A stretch of 64,000 nucleotides of DNA from Craterostigma plantagineum (lineage: Eukaryota; Streptophyta; Magnoliopsida; Lamiales; Linderniaceae): contig JAPQWV010001347.1 in assembly GCA_027422505.1 (NCBI GenBank), positions 1-64,000 on the forward strand. The letters are read 5' to 3'. A program made the position numbers and the translations under genes. Below are positions 33,797 to 43,675 of the stretch, one piece after another. Below the pieces are notes generated by a model. It searched no databases and was not told where the DNA came from. It was given only the letters and a program-made list of their open reading frames with translations. Numbering within the stretch: position 1 is the stretch's first letter; each line of letters opens with the position of its first letter.

Positions 33797-36698
33797 TAGG
33801 GGTGGGCAATCGGGGTCGGGTTTCGGGTACCGACCCGACCCGATCGGGTTTTACCCGATTGGGGCGTGAAGTCGGGTTTAATCGGGTATCGGGTTTCAAA
33901 CCCGATACCCGATATACTTCTTCGGGTCGGTTCGGGTAGCAATAAGCTACCCGAGAAACCCGATCGGGTACCCGACCCGATCAATGTTATGAATTAAAAA
34001 TAAATACCGAACATAGAATAGAATAAGTCACTAAACTGTTGAGCAGCCCTGAAGGCCGAAAGAAATACAGATACACTCATACACACACCTCAACTCAATT
34101 TGGTCCTCAGTCAGTCCTCACCTCACCTCGTCGTCGTCGCCGTCGCTTTTTCAGGCCGCTGTCAGCCGTCGTCGTCGCGCCTCTCTCTCAGGCCGCCGTC
34201 AGCCACGCCATCATGCTCACGACCTCACCTCACGCTCTCTCAGGCCGCCGTCGCCTAGCTCTCAAGGCAACCCGTCAGCCACGCCATCGTCTCAGCCGTG
34301 CCGCCTCTGCTGCCGGCTGCCGCCCACATCTCAGGGCTCAGGCCACTCCGTCTCCGACTATCCGTTAGGTATGTGTATGTTGAACCCTAATTTTATATTT
34401 TGGGTTTTATTGATTGCTTGCAATTCTCGAATCCACAATGATTTATAAGGTTCTATTAGCATTATATATTGTTAGAATCATCATGGGTGATTGATTTTTG
34501 GTGTCAATTTGGCCGTTTGGGATTTCGGGCTTCATGTAATTGTCAAACATTCGGGGTTGAAATTAGGTTCGAATTTCATGTCATAGCTTGACTCTTGGAC
34601 GTTAATATTTGCAGATGGCTAGTCATACTCTTGTTTCAAGTAACGGCTCAACGAGGGATTTTCAAATCGGAGATGGAGAAGATGCTAATCGAGAATCCCA
34701 ACAATCTATTGAACACGAGCAAGAAGAGCATGTTAATGTTGGAGCTAGTGATGTTCCACCAAGTCAAAGCGCCGAAATCGATGACGGCGTAGATTCGGAA
34801 GATGAGATAGAAGGCAATCGAAAGGGTCAGAAAAAGAATAAGAAAGTGGTTGCATCAAGATCAATGTGTTGGGAGCACTTCGACAAGTTCTTTTGTGATG
34901 TTGACAAAGTCCAAAAGGCGAGGAACCAATTCACTAAAGAATCGTTTGAAGTCTTGCAAAAAAGAAGCCACAAGAAGATCAAACAAGCCAATCTCGTCTT
35001 GCTTTCCAACCGTCTCGGGGTCGTGGGAATGATCAAGACGTACTCGGCACTTGGCGATTTGATCAAGGTAAGGCGGTTGATGCTTTATGTTCCATGATTT
35101 CCGTTGATGAGTTTCCGTTTAAAATGGTTGACAAGGAGGGTTTTAGGCACTTCTTGTCTGTTGTTTGTCCTATGTTTAGAATTCCTTTACGGAAAACTAT
35201 AACAAAGAACATTTACAACATGTATGTCAATGAAAGAGATAGATTGAAGCTCCTCGTAAAAAATCGGGCACAAATATTGGATAGATGAAGAGGATGAAGA
35301 ACTCAAAAACATGGCTCGTCGAATGAAGCTTAAATTCGACAAATATTGGGGGTCGATAGACAAAATGAACAAGATTTTGTACTATGCCGTGATCCTTGAT
35401 CCTCGTTCCAAGTGGGAGATGATTGACTTCTCGTTTGACAGTTTATATCCCGATTGTGTTACCGCATCGATGATGAAAGAACAAGTTAGATGTGGCATGC
35501 AAGAATTGTTCACGGTATATAAATTGAATGGAGTACCCGATAGTCCGATTGCTCCACAACTCGTTAGTGGCAGTTCTTCTTCGTCTAATGCTACAAATGC
35601 CATGTATTTGTTTGATGAAATGAGGAAGAGAAAGAGAGACGGAGAAAGCGAACGCGTCAAGTCGGAATTGGATAAATATTTGAGCGAAGATACTGAGGAT
35701 CCACATGATGGCTTTGACATACTTAAGTGGTGGAAATTGAACTCTCATCGCTTCCCAATTCTTTCTAAGATGGCTCGAGATATTTTGGCCGTTCCGGTCT
35801 CTACGGTTGCTTCTGAGTCCGCTTTTAGTACGGGTGGTCGAGTGCTTGATGATTTTAGAAGTTCATTGTCCCCTAAAATTGTGCAAGCTCTAATATGTGT
35901 TGGATTCGTCACGATTCGAAACCAATAAACCTTGAGGAGGACTTGAACGAAATTGAGAACATCGAGAAGGGTATGTTTTTATCTTACTTATGCTTTGACT
36001 TAATTTTTTACCATTTCGTTACGGTTGTTTTTTTTCTTCTTGCAGAATTGGAGAGTACGGGTGTGGATACATCGGCCATGGACATTTGATACGTGGAATG
36101 TATTGTGGAGCTTGATCGTAAATGGTGGAGCTTTGGAAGTTGATCTCTTGATGTTTAACTTATTTCGTGTTAGTGAACTATTTGTGATGTTAGTAAACTA
36201 TTTGTGTTGTGATCTCGTTTTATCGTATCGTATTATGACGGTGGTGTAAGATTTTGAACATCTTATTTTGGCATATTTTATATTTTATTTTGATGGTGTG
36301 TTGAATTTATTTGTTGATGTTTCTGAATTTGGTATCTAATGTGTTAATATATTATTTTTTGTGGTGTTTACTACTTCTAATATTCATCCTCTCGGTGTTA
36401 ATTTATTTATTAACGGTGTTGAATTTATTTATTAAGATGTGTTGAAATGAATTCATTTTATTGTGGCGTTTGGTAATTATTTTTTGGGTGTTAGTGTTAT
36501 TTAAGTTTTTTTGTTTAAATACGAAAAAAAAATAAAAAATAGCAAAACCCGAACCCGATTATCGGGTTTCGGGTACCCAATTGTCGGGTACCCGATTTTC
36601 GTCAGGTCGGGGTCGGGTTTCAATTTTGATACCGCAAATGTCGGGTACCCGACCCAAAAAATCCGAAACCCGACAAACCCGACGCGATCCCACCCCTA
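33797..36698 (+). mobile_element. hAT transposon with internally deleted transposase
   Basis: Ends TAGGGGTGGGCAATCGGGGT and, inverted at the right, TAGGGGTGGGATCGCG. A perfect 8-bp TSD CTTTGAAA lies at 33789-33796 and 36699-36706. Subterminal regions are full of CGGGTACCCGA/CCCGACCCG words. The 2.9-kb element contains a 5' UTR exon, an intron and a partial transposase gene. It is a deletion derivative that could move only if a functional transposase is supplied elsewhere. Confidence 0.9.
34615..35928 (+). pseudogene. hAT transposase (RICESLEEPER-like), core deleted
   Basis: A GC-rich 5' UTR (about 34.1-34.37 kb) is followed by an intron, GTATGT at 34369 to TTTGCAG at 34614, placed just before the ATG. 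The N-terminus is acidic, then WEHFDKFFCDVDKVQKARNQ marks a degraded BED zinc finger whose CxxC is lost. KTYSALGDLIK runs into a 1-base frameshift near 35067, then DEFPFKMVDKEGFRHFLSVV and KNIYNMYVNERDRLKLLVKN. About 300 residues holding most of the DDE core are missing. The second part (from DEEDEELKN, 35290) includes YAVILDPRSKWE and the dimerisation domain ILKWWKLNSHRFPILSKMAR with VASESAFSTGGRVLDDFRSS. Not functional. Confidence 0.88.
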
Positions 36699-36706
36699 CT
36701 TTGAAA

Positions 36707-36870
36707 CACTTTGGGCCCTGATTGAAAAAACCTTAAATTCAGGGTACCAAATGAAATTGAAAAATACTTTGCACCAGTTGAAAAAGTCTTAAACACATGG
36801 TGTCTATTGGAATTGAAAATAATTTGAGTACTAAGTAAAAACCGTAAACACATGGGTAATAAGTGTAATT
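36707..36870 (+). repeat. Three tandem units of about 55 bp (dispersed family, copy 2)
   Basis: Units run ACTTTGGGCCCTGATTGAAA / ACTTTGCACCAGTTGAAAAA / AATTTGAGTACTAAGTAAAA, each ending in an ACACATGGGT or AGGGTACCAA phrase. The hAT at 33797 is inserted inside this array, whose left part survives near 33566-33796. Confidence 0.55.
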
Positions 36871-37318
36871 TCCCTTTAAACTATCAATGGTAGATTAAGT
36901 TTTTATCTATTTTTGTTCGATGTGGGCTTTTATTAGGCTTAGTACGTTTAAACGATGTCCAATTGATAAAGACAGAAGGAATTAAAAAGGTAAATAATAT
37001 TAAAACATAATAGTTTTTACTGGGGTAGTGATGTGTTAAGAGTAGTAATATTTTTTTACCTCTTAGAAAAATCGATCGCCTCAACAAGCAATGATAATCG
37101 CCGCATTAAATGCTCTACACGATATAGATCACATCTATTTCTTTTATTATTGTAACTATTATTTTCTGCCGAAGCATTCAAAATTTAATGAGTTCCAACA
37201 ACTAGACATTCAATTATTTTGCTATTAAATTAATACTAAGTTGTGCTACTACTTTATAAGCTAAAATCCACACATCTTATCAAGAAAATATTAATAAGAA
37301 AGAAAAGAATATCATCAT
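36871..37318. other. AT-rich spacer, nothing recognised
   Basis: No coding signal or repeat ends. The start of the Tat-lineage LTR lies somewhere near or after the end of this segment. Confidence 0.4.
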
Positions 37319-37319
37319 G

Positions 37320-38054
37320 ACTGATATGGTCCAAAAACTAGATGGACTGAAAAAATAATTAGAACAGAAAATAAGCCCAAGAGAAAAGGCCCAGTAAAAG
37401 GTGATATTCTAGTACAAGTTGGGAGCAACGGGGATCTCAAAGGACAGCTAGCAACCCCCGGATAAAATAAAGGCTCTTGGGTACATTAATTAATGAAAAG
37501 ATTGTACAAGTGAAGAAGAAGTGGGAAAACACGTGTCAAATGGAGATTGGGTTGTGCCGCTATAGCTGTTGCTCAGGATGTGACTATTGTGGAGAAGCTG
37601 TCATGACAAAGCTGTCTGTCACTGTACATAGTACCAGGCAGTCATTCCCCCCATGAAATCCGGGACGTAGCTTCTCCTAGCCTCATGGACTCCTATAAAA
37701 GCATCACTTGGTTATTCTCACAGGGATCATCATGAAAATTACGAAAATAGTTCATAATTCTCTCACTTATCACATAAAACACTACCCATTCAGTACTTAG
37801 TATACTTTAGGCAGAATGAGTAATCTGAGTGTGTAATCCATCCAAGAATAGTGAAAAAGTATTTTTTGGAGCGCCGTAGACGTAGGATCTTACAAGATCC
37901 GAACCAGTATATCTTGTGCCTTTTTCGTTTATGTCCCTTTTTACATCCCTTAAGCACCCTACCCATGTCCCATAACTTTGAGATATGAAACCTACCGCTA
38001 TATAAAATTTCCCCACATATACTAAAATTTTTTGATTGGGAAAGTCCCACATCA
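37320..38054 (+). repeat. Tat element 5' LTR (left end approximate)
   Basis: The right end is ...CCCACATCA just before the PBS. A TATAAA box lies at about 37694. The left end could be any of several TG words between 37319 and 37440, because the 3' LTR needed for comparison is missing. Confidence 0.55.
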
Positions 38055-38056
38055 AA

Positions 38057-38073
38057 TGGCGCGTCTGTGGGAA
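38057..38073 (+). promoter_or_regulatory. Tat element primer-binding site (tRNA-Arg type)
   Basis: TGGCGCGTCTGTGGGAA matches, with one base missing, the TGGCGCCGTCTGTGGGAA form usual in plant Tat-lineage gypsy elements. Confidence 0.8.
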
Positions 38074-38252
38074 ATCCAGAGTTGGAGGCGTGAGTAACCA
38101 TGCAAATAGTGTGCGAGTTGTGCTTAAGGACACCACTCTTTCTTTTCCTTTTTCTGTTAAAACGAAAGGTGCAAAGAATCAATGGAAGAAGACCCCCTGA
38201 TACGAAAGAACTTAGACCCACAATTTGCGGAAGCAAGAAGACGGAAACCGCC

Positions 38253-39553
38253 ATGAACGACCCACTACCCCAGAATCTGTCCCTGTGACACTGGTGCCAG
38301 AAACGCCGATCACCTTAACCGCTGCTCAGCTAGACCTCCTGATGCGCAACACCATCAGCACGATGCTAGTAGAAAGACGAAGGAAACGAAGGCAACGACG
38401 AAAAGCTCGATCGCCAGCAAGGACGAAGCAAGTTGACGACCGATTTACAGAAGTAGCCGGGGAAAATGAAGCAAAAATGAGGACCCCGGCATCACCCGCA
38501 GAGCCTTGGGAAACTCCTAAAGGCAGTCAGAGTCAGAAAGCGAGCCGCGAAGAGACGGAGAACTCCCTGGACCTACCAAGCGAACTGAGGAACGGCCAGG
38601 GCAAAAGACAAACCCCGGCTGAGAAAAAAAGCAAGAGGACGCTAGCGCGTCAGAAAAGGATCCCAGGATGCCTACGAGGACCCCCACTAGCTCCGCTAGT
38701 GAACCGCCCAAAACCACGAGGAAGGTTAGAAGCTCCAGGAGGAGAAAGCGACCCGAGCCCCGCTCGGAAGCAAAGGAGGATGTCTGGGCAGAAAATGAGA
38801 GGAAACTGCGAAATCAGCTTGAGGACCTCAAGCAGGTCGTTGATAGGGTGCGGAGTCGCACCATGAAGCCAAGATTAGGAGAAGGACTCGTGGCGGGAAC
38901 TCCGTTCGCGAAGGAGTTGCTAATAGGAGTAGTCTCCTCCAACTTCACGCAATTACCTTACGAATACGACGGAACCACGGACCCTGTGGAACACGTCCTA
39001 CGATTCCAAAACAAAGTCTTACTCCATAATTTTTCCGATGGAGTCAAGTGTAGGGTGTTCCTAACCACCTGGTCAGAGCAGCCCAACAGCGATTCAGTCT
39101 AGCTCCGGGATCTATCAAGTCCTTCGAGGGATTTCAACTCATGTTCATAACACAATTCGCTAGCGCCCAAAAACAACCTAAATCTGACATGCCACTGTTC
39201 CAGGTAAAGCAGGGGGAAGTGAGGCCTCCGCGCATATAAAAGCCGGTTCAACATCGCAGCTTTGGAGGTACCAACGGCAACCCCATCCGTCAAGGTAAGT
39301 GCTTTAGTCAACGGACTCCGAGATGGAGACTTCTTTGCGTCCCTTTCCAAGAAGCCTCCCCAGTCATTCGAAGAGCTGTTGCTAACGGGCAGATAAATAC
39401 ATCAACTTAGAGGAAAGCAAAAAAGCTAAAGCACAAGAAGTGAAGCAGGTAGACCCGCCCAAGAAGGAAGGGATCGCGAAGAACCTCGGACGAGCGAAGC
39501 CATTAGCGCAGCCTCATCAGAGGGACACTGGGGAACTGATCGAGCGGATCGAG
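38253..39553 (+). pseudogene. Tat element gag, N-terminal and core part, broken
   Basis: Begins near MNDPLPQN with PITLTAAQLDLLMRNTIST in the next frame, a basic RRRKRRQRR stretch, then after a frameshift near 38.67 kb a Glu/Lys-rich coiled segment ENERKLRNQLEDLKQVVDRV. The gag core LPYEYDGTTDPVEHVLRFQN and GVKCRVFLTTW is diagnostic of the retrotransposon gag family. The sequence then degrades through several frames (SLAPGSIKSF, FITQFAS) to 39553, where an insertion cuts it. Confidence 0.75.
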
Positions 39554-40975
39554 TGATAAAATAAAACGAATATCGACGAACTAACTACGCTCAACAGGCA
39601 AGTGTACCAATCGAAAATAGTATAGAAATGGCAAATATTCGAGTATCGAACCCAAAGGAACTATATACTTTAGAAAACCGTTCTTTAAATATCCTAGTAA
39701 ATAATTTGGGTTTGATAAAACTATAAATATCGATAAACTAGATAAACACACAAATAAAGATCTGATAAAATAACGATAACAGCGTTGGGACGATTTATAA
39801 AGCGAACGTATTTGAGACTTCGAATCCCCCTAGCTCGATCGAACGATTAACAAGCTATAAATTTTAGCTAATTATTAGACCGTGAGGATTCCTATGGTAT
39901 GTATACAGATTTCTACGATTTGGCGAAACTGCGCTTACTCGCTTCGACTCGTAAAAACTAATCTACGTCTTAAATAGCTGGGCAAGCTTCCCTAACTTAC
40001 TTAATCGCAGACCGCAATAAATAACGATGAATCCCGCTATTAGATTTGACTCTAATCCGACGGGATAGTTCAACCTATCTCTAGCGATGAGTTTATTCAG
40101 CTCGTTTACGAGTGGTCTAATCGTCGCCCCTCTCTCGAGCGTAGCGTCCGATTTACCAACAATTACTTCGACCACGTAGACATAATCAAAATAATAGCAT
40201 AAATCATAACCGAGTCATAATAAAAAGCATTATTAATAATACGTTCAACATACGTACGATATCGCTAGGGTTCATCTAACCTCAAATACTACAGGATTTA
40301 GCTACTCATACGAAACATCAACACGACGAGAAGCGTAAATAACAACGAGAAAATCATAATTTCTTCCCTGAATCTCACGTCCCTTCGTTGAGGAATTTCG
40401 TCGAACAGGTGGTGGACAATTTAGGGATGCCCAAGGTAATCACGTTGCTTCCCCTTTTCTGACTCCTAACTCGCACATAGCCCAGTCTCGCCTACACCCG
40501 CTGCCTTTCCTCGCCTTTGCTTCGCAGTCCACAAATCAGCTGCCTCACACAAACCAACCGTTGGACCCGATACGGCAGCCTCTTCGACTCACAATCGCAA
40601 CCACAACCTGCTACTCACAACTCTCGTTCTCGGTCTAGCAAAACAATATACACAGCTGAAAGGTGGATGATGAGTGTTTGCGTCGAGCGAAAGTAAGGAT
40701 CTGTTCTTTTTTTCTTTTTTTTCCTAGCTCGTCCATGCTTGCCCTTATTTAAAGATTAGAGATGGGAGACAATATCTTCTCTTGGCTGCTAAAAAACGGC
40801 GTGATCTTCCTTTTTCTTCCTTGAGCCGCCTTCATCTGTTGGGTGGGTTGTCGTTCGTGTATGTGACTTTCTTTCTTGAGCCGTGTGAGCGATCTCCTCA
40901 TTTCCTTGCAAGTCTCCATTGTCGTTTGTCTCTCTTCCATTTTTTGTATTTTCTTTTTTTTTTCCATCATGTGTG

Positions 40976-41015
<40 letters not shown>

Positions 41016-41271
41016 GTATCCATTTCTCATAATCATGGGCTTGGGTTTTTTTTTCTCTGGGCTGATATTTATTCTTGGGTCCAATTGATTTTTTTGGGCC
41101 GACATTGAAAATCCTCGATTCTTTTCAAGTCCGTCGGTTGTAGTTCTTCTCCAATATCTGTCGAATATGCGATATAACGTAAAAGCATAATATTCGAAGA
41201 AATTCAATATAAATAACAACTGATATTACGCTTTTATGAGGTCTAAAATACGATATAAATTTCTTTTATCA
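39554..41271. mobile_element. LTR-like insertion (possible solo LTR) within Tat gag
   Basis: The 1.7-kb block begins TGATAAAATAAAACG and ends CTTTTATCA, so it has TG...CA ends and an 8-bp inverted terminus TGATAAAA/TTTTATCA. Gag reading stops before and resumes after it. No perfect 5-bp TSD was found: the flanks are TCGAG and TGAAC, or GGAAC and TGAAC if the left edge is moved to 39537. It contains no gene and includes a TA microsatellite at about 40980-41011. The phrase GGCAAGTGTACCAATCG near the left end recurs in many plant repeats. Its class is unsure. Confidence 0.5.
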
Positions 41272-41736
41272 TGAACTCCACCCAGAGGTCCACGGAGATT
41301 CATGCCTTTACGCAATAACCCCGGGGAGATATTGAGCCTAGTGGGGAGGCATCCTGCGATGAGGAAGCCCGTGACTGGAACTTCAGGGCCCTCAAAACAC
41401 CATTCTAATTTATACTGTCGATACCATAACGAGTACGGGCACCATACTAACAGTTGTCATCATCTGAAAGATGAAGAAAGGCTTATCCAAGCAGGACATC
41501 TGAAGAAGTTCGTCCACCAAGGTCCCGGACCAGGTCCCAGGACAAATGAGAAGGAGTATGTAGGATCCGTATCGAACAAAGATATACCACCACTACCACC
41601 TCCAAATAGAGGAGGTCCAGGACCAGCTAGGACCCCTATTATCATCATAGTGGGAGGACCTAGTGGAGGAGACTCCAAGAGAGCTGGAAAGTCATACTCA
41701 CGAATGGTCAGGAATCCGCAACCTTGGGGGTTGTAG
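41272..41736 (+). pseudogene. Tat element gag C-terminal part with zinc-knuckle-like motif
   Basis: The plus frame from about 41302 carries SLVGRHPAMRKPV and YCRYHNEYGHHTNSCHHLKD. The latter is the CxxHxxxGHxxxxC-type motif of Tat-lineage gag, followed by ERLIQAGHLKKFV. A Pro/Gly-rich linker follows, ending at a TAG (41734-41736). Confidence 0.8.
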
Positions 41737-41775
41737 GGCATATGGAAACTATGGCCAACGTACAATGAGGATGTA

Positions 41776-43331
41776 GTGCACGTTACCAGGCCGCACAAGG
41801 ACGCCCTAGTCATCACCACGGACATTGCGGGATATGACGTATCCAGGGTCTGCATCGATGGAGGGAGTTCCGGGGACATCATATTCCTGGATTGCTTCAG
41901 AAAGATGGATTTGGGAATGAAGCTCCGCCCAGTCTCCATGGCACTCTACGGATTTGGAGGCCCAGGAATACAGCCCATGGGAGAGATAACGTTGCCCGTC
42001 GGGATGGGGAAAGAGCCCGTTAGGATAGTGAAAATGTCAATTTCCTAATCGTTTATATCACCTCTTCCTACAATGTCATCTTACGAAGACGTGTCATCTT
42101 ACAATCTTAAGATTAAATTCCCTGTAGGTGAACGTGTAGGGTAGATCTCGGGAGATCAATAGAGCTCCCGACAGTGTTATGCCAACGAGGTAAATACGGT
42201 GTCAAATGACAAAGAGACCATCCAACAAGGCAGTGGGCGGGACAAAAGGATCAAGATCGAAGGAGGCGGGCCCTCCAGCTTACAACCAGAGCCGGACGAG
42301 GAACTGCTCGACGTCGACTTATATCCAGGCCAACAGGGAGAAACTACCAAGATAGGGACATCTCTAGGGGAGGAAGCCACGAAGGAGCTGGTGGGATGGT
42401 CTGCAGGAAAATGCGAATTCGCATTTTCTCCGAAGGACATGACGGGGTTTAACCGAATATTGCTGCACACCAGCTGAACGTCCTGTCCGAAAGTTAACCC
42501 GTCAAACAGAAGCTTAGATCCTGCGGATTGGAGAGAACACAGATATTGAAAGAAGAGGTAGGCAAGTTATTCAGGCGGGCAACATACAGGAAGTCCAATT
42601 TCTTGCATGGGTGGCCAACGCTGTTTTAGTAAAAAAGGGGAACAGAAAGTGGAGGATGTGCATCGACTTCAGGGACCTCAACAAAGCTTGCCCTGAGGAT
42701 GACTACCCGTCGTCCCGAATAGACCAGTAGGTGGACTCCACCTCGAATGCGAAGTCCTCAGCATGATGAACGCTTACCAAGGGTATCACCAAGTTAGCCT
42801 GGAGCCACAGGATTTCGATAAAGTTTTTTTGTCACCCCAAAGAGGAACGTACTGGTACATCCAATGCCGTTTGGGCTCAAGAATGCGGGAGCCACGTATC
42901 AAGGAATGGTGGATAAGGTCTTCAAGCAGCAACTGAGGCGAAACATGGAAGTCTACGTGGATGATATGCTCGTGAAATCAGTACATCTGACGGACCATAC
43001 CAAGGACCTGGAGGAGGCATTCAAGGCGATAAGGGGAAGTGGGATGAAGCTAAATCCGGAGCAATGCGTGTTTGGTGTGAGGTCAAGGAAGTTCCTAGGA
43101 TATATGGTGACGCGTCGAGGCATTGAAGTCAATCCCGCTAAAGTAAAAGCTATCCTTGAAATGCAACCTCCGCAGGGAATCAAGGAGGTACAGAGACTAA
43201 CAGGGAGGTTGGCGGCTCTTAATCGATTCATCTCCCACTCGGCAAAAAGGAGCCTCCCATTCTTCAGAGTTCTACGAAAAATAAGCAGTCCGAATGGACC
43301 GACGAATGCCAACAGGCCTTCGAAGAACTGA
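41776..43331 (+). pseudogene. Tat element protease and reverse transcriptase, broken
   Basis: The protease segment RPHKDALVITTDIAGYDVSR leads to CIDGGSSGDIIF, the family's D-x-G-S-S site with Gly for Asn, and PVSMALYGFGGPG (41776-42048). A linker (42199-42477) holds EELLDVDLYPG and FSPKDMTGFNRI. RT follows with MCIDFRDLNKACPEDDYP in mixed frames, then MPFGLKNAGATYQGMVDKVF and the catalytic YVDDM, GSGMKLNPEQCVFGV and FLGYMVTRRGIEVNPAKVKA up to about 43331. Several stops make it non-functional. Confidence 0.85.
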
Positions 43332-43339
43332 AGAAATAT

Positions 43340-43675
43340 CTTCACGACACACCCCTTTTAACAAAACCTTTGGTGGCAGAAGAACTGATGTTATATTTTT
43401 CCATAGGAGATCACGCGGTTAGCTCCGTGCTGGTGAATGATAAAGGAACCGAGAAACCCATTTATTTCGTAAAAGGTGTTGCTGGAAGCAGAAACCAGGT
43501 ATTCTAAAATAGAAAGGCGACGCTAGCAGTGGTGGTATCCACCCAGAAGCTCCGGCCATATTTCTTATCTCATAAAATATATATATGCGAACTAATTTTC
43601 CTTCGAAGCAAACTATAAGCCGGCCAGACCTATCGGGCAGGATGGTCAAATGGGCTATCGAGCTAGGAGAATATG
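43340..43675 (+). pseudogene. Tat element RNase H, N-terminal remnant
   Basis: Mixed frames give FEELKKYLHDTPLLTKP, LVNDKGTEKPIYFV, QKLRPYFLSHKI and, just before the concatemer, MVKWAIELGEY. The reading is cut by TGTAAT at 43676. The last bases ATATG (43671-43675) are the probable TSD of the array. Confidence 0.75.

Noticed and set aside
38225..38866. 213-codon ORF as a novel gene
   Set aside because: It is Tat gag read into a wrong frame after a frameshift; the true core resumes in the frame starting near 38668.
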